A DNA stretch of 64,000 nucleotides from Zygnema cylindricum (lineage: Eukaryota; Streptophyta; Zygnematophyceae; Zygnematales; Zygnemataceae): contig JBBHKE010000991.1 in assembly GCA_037447655.1 (NCBI GenBank), forward strand, positions 124,001 to 188,000, in the 5' to 3' direction. Positions 21,401-33,129 of this stretch are shown piece by piece. The translations under genes and the position numbers were made by a program. Position 1 is the stretch's first letter; every line of letters begins with the position of its first letter. The notes beneath the pieces are model-generated. The model did no database searches. It was not told the DNA's origin and was given only the letters and a program-made list of their open reading frames with translations.

Positions 21401-23420
21401 CTTACAACTTTGAACACTAAAAGGTTTGAGGCTTCTAACTGTAAAAGTTTGAACCACGGCAATCAAATTTCTGCCTCAAATGTAAACCCCACAGAAATCA
21501 CATATCGTCAACATGCAAGAGTTCTTTTTGCAGAAGTGCATCGTGCCTGGATAAAAAAAGTCCCCTATTTACAAAATCAACTACATCCATGGCGAACCTT
21601 GAAGTACCTGAAGGACCGCCCAGCGAGACTCCATTCCCTTGTGATCTCGAACTTTTTCAGCCAATGAGCGTACTAGATCTGCCACTTTCTCCTGCTGCAG
21701 CAAATCTAGGCTGCCACATGTCAGAAGGGTAGTAGGAGGAGGAGGATAAGGAGGGGACAGATGGGCGGATCGAGAAGCTATGACAACTACTTTTCCAAAC
21801 GCAACTATTGTAGATGTTGCAAACACGGCAGAAACAGATTTATATGCATTGCTGAAATTAGATAAGATCTATATAACATGATGGGAATGTAAAATAACAT
21901 TAACAATCCTAAAGAAGCTAAAGGAAGAACATGTAAAAACTGCAGTTGACACTTATGGTGGTATGCAGTGGGATGGGCTCAAGAATGCCAGAGAAGAAGG
22001 ATTAAACACAAAATACCAAACAGAATAAAACTGAGGGGAAGATGTTGTGGACAACACCAACGGCAAAGGTTACAAAAAAAACAGGCCACGACTGTACAAA
22101 TTGTGGGTTATAACTAGCGTTGTATAACATAACAAATTTGTCGCAATATATCGAGATGTGATACGTATCTGGTATCCTATCAAGGGCTACATAAGTTTGC
22201 GTCGCGATGCAATTTCATGAGCGATATTCCATTAAATACGCAATGCATGATACCTGCAATGTATATAGTACTGGAGGTATAGTACATGCAGAAGGAACCT
22301 AGAATGTGCCGAAGGGAAAAAACAAAAAAAAAATCCCACAAAATGTAAAACGGACAGGTCACAGGACTGGAGACTACCATCCAATAATAGTGTGATAGCC
22401 TGCTATGGTATCCAGCAAAGCCTGCAAAGCCGTGCTTTGTCGTCTCCTGCCTTAATGGAATTATATATTTTAGAGGATATTCATATTGAACCCGATAGAG
22501 CACTGAATTATTAATATGCCGGATTCGCAAAACTAGATTCGCATTGACATGATTAGGGTGATGACCTTTCAACACTTGAATAGTGGCCGTCCATATCATT
22601 TGTTTGGATATGGACAGCCGCAGGGTTTTTTCTTTTTCTTTGTACATTTTGCTTTTTCTCGCCCGATTATTGAGTATCCCGCTCGATACGGAAAGGAGCA
22701 CTGTATCGTGTATCGACACCAACTGTTATGTCGGTAATAAGGGTGTGGAAAAAGAAAAAAATGAAGGAGAGGATGGCGAAGAAAGAGAGGCGGGAGAAAA
22801 AAAAATCCGTGTGTGTGTCAAAACCCTAAAACCTGCGTTCAAGCTCATGCACTAATCCCTACTTTTAATGGAACAACAACAACTGTGGCAGCATTTATTG
22901 AGACTTTTATTTGATAACGATAATTATTTTATAAAATTAAAAATTTAAATCTAACGCAGGGATTGGTTCCAAAAGTAATCACATTTTATGATCTTACCTT
23001 CGTCTAAAATAATGTCAACAAAAAACCTGGAAATGCACCTTCGAAACATCTTTCTTTCCATGCAGAATTCAAGAATAACACGACAATAATAAAATGCATA
23101 AAAATCCAAGAAACACTGCCTTTCCAAAAAAAAAAACACAAAACAAATAGCGTGGAACAACTCCAAATAGTCCTAGAACAGAGACTGACCTCAAATGCAG
23201 ATGCACCTAACGTCTTCACTCAAGCCTTTGTAAAAACAGCAGTTTGAGTTGCTTCACATAACAAACCAGCAAGACTCGTCAACAGAAAGACAGAAAAAAT
23301 GAAAGAAACAAACAGACAAGCAAAGATAAAAAGAAAGAGAAGTAGTTATGAAATGGAAAGCTATACCTTCTTCGCAGCAGGGAGAGGCACCTTCTGCTTC
23401 TCTTTCCGCCTTGAAGACAT
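18415..23420 (-). CDS. SEC62: SEC62, ER protein-translocation subunit, six exons
   Basis: Sec62 acts with Sec61/Sec63 in post-translational import into the ER; plant Sec62 is also reported as an ER-phagy receptor. Exons (minus): 23367-23420, 21608-21694, 21025-21261, 20239-20440, 19617-19851, 18415-18763; joined 1164 nt, 387 aa plus stop, all phases consistent. The start reads MSSRRKEKQKVPLPAAKK. Conserved blocks: LAEKVRDHKGMESRWAVLQ (about 29-47), ARVEYFRGKDF (49-59), CERVVKTVRPGRKKLSKWPA (about 103-122), YAWTFERRRPFWQTLLSF (137-154), GKRIWFFPNILAEEATL (207-223). Membrane segments fall at about 150-170, 175-206 and 246-261, the plant-type three-segment layout. The lysine-poor C-tail is acidic (about 310-387). 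Introns 1-4 are GT-AG; intron 5 (18764-19616) needs a GC-AG pair: AG|GCAAGT joined to G|TAC gives ARARYRKKVGN, the conserved sequence, whereas the nearby GT breaks the frame. Length fits the family (about 365 aa in Arabidopsis). Confidence 0.93.
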
Positions 23421-23465
23421 ACTGCTTGCCCGAGTGTCACCAATAGTACGCCAAGAAGGTGAAAC

Positions 23466-23473
23466 TGACGTCA
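23466..23473. promoter_or_regulatory. TGACGTCA palindrome upstream of SEC62
   Basis: A perfect bZIP-type site 46 bp upstream of the SEC62 start codon. Plant ER-stress bZIPs use TGACGT-core sites, so a role in unfolded-protein control is conceivable. It could lie in the 5' UTR; the transcription start is unknown. Confidence 0.3.
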
Positions 23474-23768
23474 GCAGAAAATCAGGCAAACCCTACAAAA
23501 AAGAGATGCTGCTGAGTACCGAACTTCAGACCAAGAAGTGAAACTATGGACCGACTTTAGGTCAAAAGCACGGTTCTCGATTTGAGAATATTCTCGTCAC
23601 AGCAAAGAAAGAAATTAGAAGCAATGGCAACCTGAATTATGAAATGTCGTAACTCCAGGTGAACAGCTCTACAGCCTCGACTACGAGTGTACAATACCGA
23701 ATTACTGAAGTACTTACCTGTACTGTATGGGTATCGAACAAGCCTCCATACAAGTGTGGGACCTTCGG

Positions 23769-24236
23769 CAGAGGTCGCAAACGGATACCCGAAACCGTAA
23801 CCGACCGTTACTCGACCGCCCGCGTCGGATCCGGAATGGATTAGGGTGTTAAATTTGGGGGGCCGGGCGGATTCGGGCGGGTGATTCACAGAAAAAAAAA
23901 GAAATCGGTTACGGTCGGGTAAGCAAAAAACGAAAAATATTGAAGGTTTTGGACTGTCCATACTATCCAACATTATTGTACTTTGTACTCTTGGTATCGT
24001 GGAAGGTATAAGGGAGATGTACCACTAGCTTTGTACTTATTCGGGTACGGGCACGTATAGGTGGTCGAGTGAAATCGAATTTCGGTTAACTTTTATTTTC
24101 TTAAACGCGAATCGGGTAACGGGTAACAATTTAGGAGCGTGACATAACCCAGTCGGGCATCAGGTACTCAAATTACAAAAAAAAAAAAAAAAATGTCAAT
24201 TTCGACCACCTAAAATTTTGACTTTTGCGACCTTTG
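23769..24236 (+). mobile_element. hAT-like MITE family M1, copy 2, with exact target duplication
   Basis: Starts CAGAGGTCGCAAAC and ends TTTGCGACCTTTG. ACCTTCGG flanks it exactly at 23761-23768 and 24237-24244, the 8-bp duplication expected for hAT. At 468 bp, its interior is rich in GACCG/CGGTT and matches 2750-3509 without the minisatellite. Not coding. Confidence 0.85.
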
Positions 24237-24488
24237 ACCTTCGGCACCTCTTGGGATCGGGTATGTGAAATAGGGTTTTATGTTTAGGGTTGTTTTTTTA
24301 ATGAGAAAAAACAAAAATAGATAAAATAAATCCTAAACTTACGGTCGCGCAGAGAATACATGCGACGTAGAGGCATTCGGCACCCCAAGGCGAAAAAGTT
24401 GCAAGATTCAGTACTACACAGAATCTTAAAAGTTTTTGGGCTCTCGGAGGCGTCTCGAAGGGATCCACGTCGCCCCCGCCTCCCGTTT

Positions 24489-25648
24489 TGGAATTCTATG
24501 GGTTATATTTCCCCCAAAGAATTCGCATATCCAAATAAGCTTATCTAGATAGTGCCAACTCCAAGTTGATACAAACCCAAATGAATGACACCTTGGCAGT
24601 CAGAACCCCAATACAGCATCACCCTTTTGAAATAAGACTTTCTGTGTGCTCGGTTTCACCTCATAATGCAAAGTTAGAATATAATTTTTATATAACATTT
24701 CCCACTTTGACTTTCCCTTAGAAATGAAACCACCCTAGGAGGCAAATGACTGACTACACCCCTGTGTAGCCTGGACTCCCTTGAGTCCGCAGCAAAATGA
24801 ATCCCTGAAAATGGTTAACTAAATGAGCCGTAATTAAATGGCAAAGTTTGCCTATTTATACAGATGCTCTCTGGGAGAGAGGCCACTACCTATCAAAATT
24901 ATTTTTAATCCTAAAATCCATCTCTAAGCCCCCTAGTACCGAGGTACGGACCAATCATAAGACTGTACCATACAGGAAAGTATAGTACCGGAGTACTTTT
25001 TGTACGGTCTATGTACGACATCGCCAAAATGTGACATTTGTCACATCCAAAATTGCCATCTCACTTCCCGAAGATCCCGCAATCCTCCCGGATCTTGCCA
25101 CGTGTCACCCAAAGTGGCGGTGCCCGAAAACGCGAAGTCGCCCACTCTGAAATCCCGGCTCGCACCATAGCTGTTCGATGAAGACCGACATTTAATATTG
25201 GCCATCTAAATAAAATGTTGTTTCGTTAATTCTGTGCGGTCTAGAATTCGTGCGGTCTAATCCATTTTCGTGTACAGTCCGTCCCGTAATCTGTAAATGA
25301 AATATATTGCGTCGTTCATATTTATATAATTATCGTACCCTATATACTCTAGCACTGATCGTATACTATAAGATTAAGCTATCAGCTATCGAATTCTTGA
25401 CAGACGGCAGGTGCCAGGATCAAATCCTGGGTCCGTCAAGTCTCTTTCGGTAAACCTACCAAAAACTACACCCTGTCTCTCTCTCTGGGCAGCAGGGGCA
25501 GCCATGGCTCTAACTTCCTCTCCAAGCTTAAGTGACTGCGACAAGTTTGGGGGTTTGGAGAGTGGAGCGAGAGGCATGTTGCCTTTGCTTACTGCCTCTT
25601 TATTAATTTTTCCTTTATTAAGACCTAGAAAATACATACATTTTAACA
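24489..25648 (-). mobile_element. Solo copia LTR, family 2
   Basis: On the minus strand it starts TGTTAAAATG (25648) and ends GAATTCCA (24489); 1160 bp, aligned with the LTRs of D and E. No internal sequence follows on either side. Candidate 5-bp flanks (CGTTT, GCTTT) match poorly. It carries the tRNA-like module, GGACTCCCTTGAGTCC (24773-24788) and the CCATGG box. Confidence 0.75.
25360..25440 (+). other. tRNA-like module in solo LTR, antisense to LTR
   Basis: Plus strand: TATAAGATTAAGC (D-loop/A-box-like) and a perfect T-arm-like hairpin CCAGG-ATCAAAT-CCTGG followed by GTCCGTC. Only three T follow, so termination would be weak. Confidence 0.5.
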
Positions 25649-25924
25649 GCTTTCTTCGCGTGACCATATGTTTAGGGTTTTTTATTTGTTTTTGTTTTTT
25701 TTTCTATATAAAAAAAACAAAAACAAATGACATTAACCTTGTAAACCCTATTTTAGATACCCAATTACGACATTTGTTTGCGTCTGGGGGATGGGTCCCG
25801 CGAGGTGCCGAAGCTCGCGCAAATGAGTGGAGGCTCGCTTGATACCCATACTCTACCTCCCTAGGCGTATGTGGAAAAAAATTCAGCCCCCCAAGTTCAT
25901 ATTGACTTTCGTACGGTCATTCTC

Positions 25925-26093
25925 CGTATTGAGATGTAAGGATAATCACCTCCCACCAAATATATCGCGATGGATTTTGCTAGTCCCAGAGCGATATATT
26001 GAGCCCTCTCAGCTCTCGTTATTCGATATATTAAATCTCAAATTCATCGCGATATAAAATTTTCCGATAAACAACACTACCAAAGTACGAATT
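25925..26093 (+). repeat. Dispersed repeat R2, diverged copy
   Basis: Contains ATATATCGCGATGG, GATATATT and TTCATCGCGATATAAAAT and ends AACACTACC like copy 1 at 2745. Confidence 0.45.
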
Positions 26094-26130
26094 AACTATG
26101 GTATGCCGTAAATCGGTGATAACCTTAAGG

Positions 26131-26325
26131 CAAGGGTCACAATCGGGTACCGGAATCCGTATCAGATCTGTACCCGACTGGCCGCTTCCGATCCGGAATG
26201 GATTCGGGTACAAAATTTGGAGGCCGAGTGATTAAAAAAAAAAAAATGTTGGGTCTGGTGGGGTAAACCCGGTCAAAAAAACATGTGGGATTCGGATTGT
26301 TGAATTTTGACTTTTGTGACGTTTG
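26131..26325 (+). mobile_element. hAT-like MITE family M1, short copy 3
   Basis: Starts CAAGGGTCACAAT and ends TTGTGACGTTTG. Flanks CCTTAAGG and GCTTAGGG match at 6 of 8. At 195 bp it is a deletion derivative of copies 1 and 2. Confidence 0.6.
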
Positions 26326-26333
26326 GCTTAGGG

Positions 26334-27700
26334 CTAGGAATCGTGCCACCTTATATTGATTAAACCAGTATTGATTATTCGTGCGTATCGTCATGCTCTC
26401 GATAAGTTGCGGCCATTTGAATTAGAATCTCGTAAAGGTTTCGAAAAGGTTGGGATGAAATGTTTATCGTGTATTATGTATCGTAATTGGCGTCGATGAC
26501 ATTATATCGCGTACTTTTTACCCCTCGAGCATAGTTGATAAAACCGTATTTTACTCATGATTCAAACGCGCGAATAATACGTAGAAATCGAAGAGGTCGA
26601 TTTGAAAATATCGTTAGTGATTGTGTATCCATACTATCGTACATGTAAAAAAAAATGAATTTTACATATACCGCAGTTTGTACATTTTCCGTACAATTTT
26701 CGTCTCTTTTTGTAATAGTCCGTACATTTTATTACAATTCCGTACATTTTCGGTAAAATTTATGTTGAGTTTACCGGACAGAAAGTACTTCGAAGTGCAA
26801 CGTATCTTTTTGTCAAAGTCCGTACATTTCTTGTAAAAAATTGTACAGTTACAGTAAAATACCGTACAGTTTCCGTAAATTGTCCGTTCAGTTTACCAGA
26901 CAGAAAATACATCGCATTTATTTGCGATTTTTTCAAAAGTCACGAATAAAACTTAAACATCTGAAAAAATTAAAAAATCACGCGATTTGAACAACTATGT
27001 CCTCGAGCCTACAATATAACCAATAACGCTAATTGTTTTTTCAATACAGTAAATTAATTCAACCATACGAAATCAAAAAAGTTAATCCAAAACTACTAAC
27101 CCTTATATAAACCTCTCGTTAATAATTTATTCACTCTAATAACCACTAAAGTTATTGAAGTGTACAAAAAATCAATTAGTATGAAATAATGGTGAGAAAC
27201 CATAAATAACAAAAAAAAATATGCCTTACTTATTTAATAAGTTTATTAACTACAAACATATGATTGACTATGTAGAGGGTATAAATGAAAATTCTTGTAT
27301 GGATGTATTCGAATATGAATGCGTATTAACCGGTTTGGATATTTTTTTCCTGCACTATGTCAAGAGAATACAACAATATTCAAACGTCAACAATTTGTAC
27401 ACGAGTATAATTATAAAACAATAAAAATAAGTTGTAAACAAATTTCAAAGTACAATGACCCAAAGTAAAAAGTCGTGATGAAATCATGCAAAAATCATTA
27501 CGTCCAATATTATTAATCGTTTGAGCGTCACCTAAAACGACAAATCCCCAACTTCAAAATAAAATAAAAAATGCCAAATTCACGCAAAATTGTAAGGAGA
27601 AATATAATAGCAAAAATAATATCTCAATGGCTTTCCACCGGTGCCCTCAAAATGGTTTTTTAACTACCATTGTAAAAAATTAGTGAGAACCATAATTTTA
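26334..27700. other. AT-rich intergenic, CCGTACATTTT words, no gene
   Basis: Between 26620 and 26900 the word CCGTACA(T/G)TTT recurs about six times. Similar GTAC-rich words appear near 58090-58340. ORFs are short and unrecognised. Confidence 0.45.
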
Positions 27701-27718
27701 TTTTCTCAACTTCTTGCT

Positions 27719-27980
27719 CTACCAATCTCTCTTTTTCTTATATTCAACTCACAATTTGTCGTTCCTAACGTCATACTTTTACCAATATCCTTCTCTTCTT
27801 TACTCATCTCGCACTATTTCTTTTACGAATTTTTACTTATACTACTGTCTTTCCATCCCATATTTATTGTCCACCTTTTATTTCCCAACTTTTTACTTTG
27901 TCAATGTCATTTTCTCGTCTATTCACTCTACACGTTTTTTTCCCAATATTCTACATTTACCAATGTCCCTCCCTCGATGT
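27719..27980 (+). repeat. Degenerate 60-bp tandem repeat inside a 188-codon ORF
   Basis: Units begin at 27719, 27779, 27839, 27899 and 27958 with (T/A)CCAAT(A/G)TC-like starts. Because 60 is divisible by three, one frame stays open (27641-28207) and gives a hydrophobic 20-residue repeat. No family is recognised; pyrimidine-rich composition alone could produce it. Confidence 0.6.
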
Positions 27981-28219
27981 TTTTTCCCCTCTTTTTTTTT
28001 CGTGTTCTTTTTAGCCTGATGTCCCTCTCACATGTTTATCGCGTAAGATTGAAACGGATACAAATATTATTGGAAACAATTTATTTTTTCAAACAAACCA
28101 AAGAAATAATAAAATGTAAGTTTGTGCTTATCTGGGTGCAATTGATATTAATTGGGCGAATTGGAGTGGATACATTGTATATAATGATGACAACAATATC
28201 AAACTAATTTTTAGCGAGT

Positions 28220-29872
28220 GAGGTTATGTCTTGAATGGGCAAACTTGAATGAAGTAATTATAAGTATTACACATAAACAACAAAAAAAAAAGATGTAAGC
28301 TTATTGTATGGACAAAGGGTCAAATCCCCTGATGAGTCTGATTTTACAAGCTTGCGGTTTATAATAAAAAATAAATGAAAGCTTTATGATACGGTTTAAC
28401 AATATTTTTTTGTATGATATAATAGTTTATTGAAAGCACGACAATACCAAGAGAGGCTTTGGTTACTCTTATTCAACCGACTTTTAAATATAGAGTTTGT
28501 GAAAAAATCTTTAAACGAAAATTTGGAAGGTTTCAAAACTATAATAATAGCGTTCAATCACGAGTTCGTCCATACAAAAAAATGTTATAAATAGCGATAC
28601 ATTATTTATATTTTGTTGTTGTATTTCGGTTTATGTTTTATGATAATTTCTGTTTTTACTTTTTTACCTTTTTAATATGGTATTATTTGAGCTAAAACAT
28701 TATTTTCAAGTTATTGATGTGATAATGTGTTTCGTACAATTAAAAATGGCAAGGTAATTGCACCATTTTATAAAATTGGTATCCACTACAAGTGTGTCAA
28801 CTATTAAAAATAACTTATCGTAAAATTAACAAACATAATTTTTATTTATACTAAAAACGTTTTCACCCAATTGTGGCGAACACACATACATGGTCAGTAT
28901 GTTGTTTTTAATCTCCATTATGGCACCTTTAAAGTAATATTCGTTGTGTTGCAAAACTAATAATTTTTTTTGAAGTATTGTGGTATAAACACACATATTT
29001 AAATGAAACATCATTGTTAGATTTGTACAAAATTGATAAATTTATGGTTTTTTGCCACTTATGATCGTTAGTTGCGCTTATATATATTATATCAGACTTT
29101 ACAATTGAAAAAAAAAATGTCATATAAATTACTTATAATGTATTTTTATACCATGAATATGTTCTATCACGTACGTTGCAAACTATATTGTTGAAAAACA
29201 GGTACGGAAATTTGAATATTTCGCGCAAAACATAAACATTTTTGTTCTGTATCAAAACTATTTTTCGGGTAATGGATATATGTGTTATTTTGGCATGCCG
29301 ATATTATGTTCGATTCATTGATAAAGTGAATATCGCAATCAAATGACTATATATCAAAATGAGTTATCCGGCCGATAAGTATCGCAATTCGTCGTACGAC
29401 GATACATAATTGATTTTCAAAATTGTTTCACAACAACGACTTCCCACAACGATACCTTCATAAATTTTATCATCGCGTTCCACTAGTACCAATATCCACC
29501 CCATCATACTCGATATATTGTTATTTTTGTTAGTGTTAGGGCGATACATCACCCTTTGACATATCGATGTTAAATTTATCACGATATGAAATAACACTGT
29601 ACACAAAACTACACCCGAAATCGTTATTAGTGTGTATAACACTTATTTTGGCGCCCCTAAATATTGACCCTCAAACGTACAACAAAATTAATACTTTTAT
29701 TTCTCTCTTCATGTTAATATAGGTACGATTTAATTATTGTCATTTTATGTTTATTTGTATTATTTTTATTTAATGTATCATACGTGACATATCCCTCCGT
29801 ACTAAAAATGCTAATCCTTTTGTAGAAAAGTATGCAAAAAATGTTAAAAAACAACGTCAACAATGAAAAAAT
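28220..29872. other. AT-rich intergenic, weak R2 remnant
   Basis: No gene recognised. 29500-29620 has CTCGATATATTG, CATATCGATG and ATCACGATATGAAAT, a distant copy of repeat R2. Confidence 0.45.
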
Positions 29873-30030
29873 TGTTGAAATCACTAGATTTAGAGGGTAT
29901 TTTCTAGGTTTTAAATAGGCTAAAAGTAAAAAGGAAAGCGCACTCAGCTTGCCTTCACCTCCTCCCTCTGTCCCCCCTACTTGTTATACTCACCGAAGGA
30001 AAGAAAAGAAGGCACGGCCATGGCTTCCTC

Positions 30031-31401
30031 TGTTGTTCTTTGGTCTAAAATAGACCGCAGAAGCAACCCAAACTATCAAACAAAATGTTAAGCAAAGCTA
30101 GGCCAATGAACAATCATTTGAAATGCATCCTCCATTTAACATACATGCATACACAGATGCAATCATTCATCCGTACACAGACGGAGCAAGCATGCGTACA
30201 CAGACGCATGAAATCATCTAGGGTTTCATGGAATAGAAACTTAATATATCTCCATCATCATAACAAACCCTAAAACAATGCATGACATAACAAATACAAC
30301 TAAGGTTTGATGGAGTAATCAACATAAACAAACCCTAGGACAAATGCATACATAATGCATATCAAACAAACATAAAATTAACACATATAAATAATAATAA
30401 ATGAATGCATGACACATAAACAAATGTATAATCAAATAATCAATGTATCACTTAAATGCATGACCTAATCGGCAACCCTAAAAGTCTACATCTTCGGTCC
30501 CTACTTTTCATGCTAAGCATTGATGATTTTCCTAATGAAGCTCAAATCTATATATACACTTGCGAGCGTCAACAAATCGCTACGTGTCAAATTAACCAAC
30601 GTAACTTCCACTAAGTAGTATTAAACCATTAGAACCTATTACAACAAATAATCCTAACTGTAAGTGTACACCTGAAAGTCAACCAATCATAAGCGTACAC
30701 TTGTCTGCAAGTACGACAACACACAAATTAAACTGGCGAAACCCTAAATGATCATCTGAATAAAAACTGTCATAATCAATACTAAATTATTATTACACAT
30801 ACGACAAAACAATGTTGTTTCAAATATTTACACCGACGCGTCCGCAAAATACGCGTCATAAGCGACAACTCGCTTAGTCACTTGCAGATAAATCCACGTA
30901 GTGAACCGACATCGCATATGTACGGTCCACCTAATAATACGTCATTAAAAATAATGCGATCCCTTGAAAATATCGGCGGACGTCGTCCGCCCTCCACGTG
31001 TAACTCGAACCACTGCCGAAATTAATCCGTACCTTCCAAATCTTTTCCGTACTGGATATGCATCGTTTGCAATAAATGCGCCTGTTGCATATAGAGTACA
31101 CATGTCCAAATAAGACGTTCCGTACCGGAAGCGTCCTTTTCAATAGCTGTCGCCTGTCGCATTGTGTTTCGTACGTGCGACGTACTATTTTGAATTTTTA
31201 GAATATTTTACATCGGATCGCTTCGCGATCCGCCGTCTATTTCACTTACGCATTTAGCGCCACTCAATTAGTCAATTAATTTTACTTGTACAATAAACCC
31301 CCAATCCGTAATTCCGTTCGAACCTCTGCATAACTCCGGAAATTACGTACGCACGCAAATACGCGCACGCATGTACGAAACTGAATCTTCCAAAAATAAC
31401 A
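30031..31401 (+). mobile_element. Solo LTR X5 with exact 5-bp target duplication
   Basis: Starts TGTTGTTCTTTGG and ends AAAAATAACA. TCCTC flanks it exactly (30026-30030 and 31402-31406). At 1371 bp it contains GGATCGCTTCGCGATCC (31215-31231). No coding sequence. Confidence 0.85.
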
Positions 31402-31455
31402 TCCTCAACTCCATAGGCAAAAACAAAGAGTGACATAAGTCACGCTCTTACAAAG

Positions 31456-31535
31456 GGTAGAGTCCGGCAGGACTTGAACCTTCGACCGGCAGAGGAAGGC
31501 GTAGCCGTCACCTTTAAGCCGGTCTGTCATAAGAG
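31456..31535 (-). other. tRNA-like module in LTR H, antisense
   Basis: Minus strand: CCGGCTTAAAGG (A-box region) and B-box-like GGTTCAAGTCC; only three T follow. Confidence 0.45.
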
Positions 31536-32830
31536 TCTGTTAGAGTACATATGGTTTTTTATTTCTATTTAAACACTGTTAAGAAACTCTATTCCAATTA
31601 GCGGAATTGAAAATAGAAAACATGAAGACCAGTTGAAATAAAGTGCGAACGTAAAACCGCACGAAATAAATGTACCAGACATTTGTTTCAACGGCTAGCA
31701 TTAAAAGTCGGTTTGGATCATACGACACATATCATCGCCGCGATCCCGGAATGACAGCTTTGGCGGTTTTCGGGCGTAACATGACCTGGCGCCACGTGGC
31801 AAAATAACATTCGGAAGCGGGAATCTCGGGGAGAATGACAATAAGTCCGAAGGAGACAGACGTCCACTCCATGGCCTTGTCCTACACATGCCGTACAGAA
31901 AGGACATCGGCCATAGTCTCTTTCTGTACTGTACAGTCTTTTGATTGGGTCGTACTTCAATAAATAGGGGTTGTAAGAGGGGTTTAAGAATTAGAGGATT
32001 TATGAGGTATCCACCTCTCTCCTAATAAGCTTGTATAAATACTGGAATATTTGCCACTTTATAACTAATCACCTGGTTGGGCGTTTTCAGTGATTCTTTT
32101 TGTTCCATTGGACTACAAAATTCCCCCATTAGACTTCAAAATTCACGAAGCCTCTAGGTAGTTTTTAACAAACCCACTTTCAACCACAACCAGTGTTGCC
32201 TATGTAGACAAGTTGACAATATCATTGCACCCCTGTGCAGTCTAGACTCCCCTAAGTCCGTAGTAAAAAGAATCACTGAAAACGACCATCGAGCTTATAA
32301 GTTATGAGGTGGAAAAGACGCCAATTTATACAAACTATGAAAGAGAGAGGTGACTGTCTACTAAAATATTGCTAAGTCATAATCCTCTTTCAAAACCTTT
32401 GTCTACTGGAGTACGATCCAATGAAACAACTGTAAAGTACAGAAAGGTACTACGGCCGATGTCTTTTCTGTACAGCCTGTGTACGATAAGGCCATTGAGT
32501 GGATGTGTATCCACATTTTACTCGTCTTTATGTTCCCCGGAATTCTGGAGACCAAATGTTATCCCTCCACGTGGCTCCTGGTCATGCCACGTCCGAAAAA
32601 CCGCCAAACTGACCATTCCGGGTTCTCGGCGGCGATATGTGCCGTTGGATCAAAACCGACTTTAAATGTTAGCTGTCAAAACAAATGTCCGATTCATTTG
32701 TTTTGTGCGGGATCATGTACGCACTATATATTAATTAGTTGTATGTTCCCTTAATCGTAATTTCGCTAATCGGATTTAAGGATCATGATACAGTTTAAGT
32801 AATTAATATACTATATGTAACTTAACAAAC

Positions 32831-32908
32831 TCCTACGACACACTGGTTAGAGATGATGGCTACGCCTCACACTCCCGGTTGGAGGTTCGAGTCTTGCCGA
32901 ACTCAACC
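32831..32908 (+). other. tRNA-like module in 3' LTR of B, antisense
   Basis: Plus strand CACTGGTTAGAGATG (D-loop/A-box-like), B box GGTTCGAGTCTTGCC, then TTTT at 32909-32912. Confidence 0.55.
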
Positions 32909-33129
32909 TTTTGTTGAGAGTGACTTATGTCACTCTTTAGTCCTGCCTATGTAGCTGAGGCAACCATGGCTCCACTATTCTCTCTCTCTCTTTCAGTAAC
33001 TAAAACAAGTATAAGGGATAGAGGAAAGAGGTGGAGGCACACTCCATGCACTTTTTCTTTTCCTTTTATTCAGATCTAGAAAATACTCTATAAATCTAGT
33101 GATTTCAACACTCCCCTTATTTTCTAGTC

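Larger units (their letters stand above)
29873..32100 (+). mobile_element. Copia LTR H (family 1), split by solo LTR X5
   Basis: Starts TGTTGAAATCACTAG (29873), continues to 30030, is interrupted by X5, and resumes at 31407 up to GTGATTCTTTT at 32100, where element B starts. The antisense tRNA-like module is at 31456-31535. The LTR end and any internal region are missing. Confidence 0.75.

Noticed and set aside
30026-31406. X5 as a complete retrotransposon
   Set aside because: No internal coding or second LTR; the TG...CA ends and 5-bp duplication fit a solo LTR.
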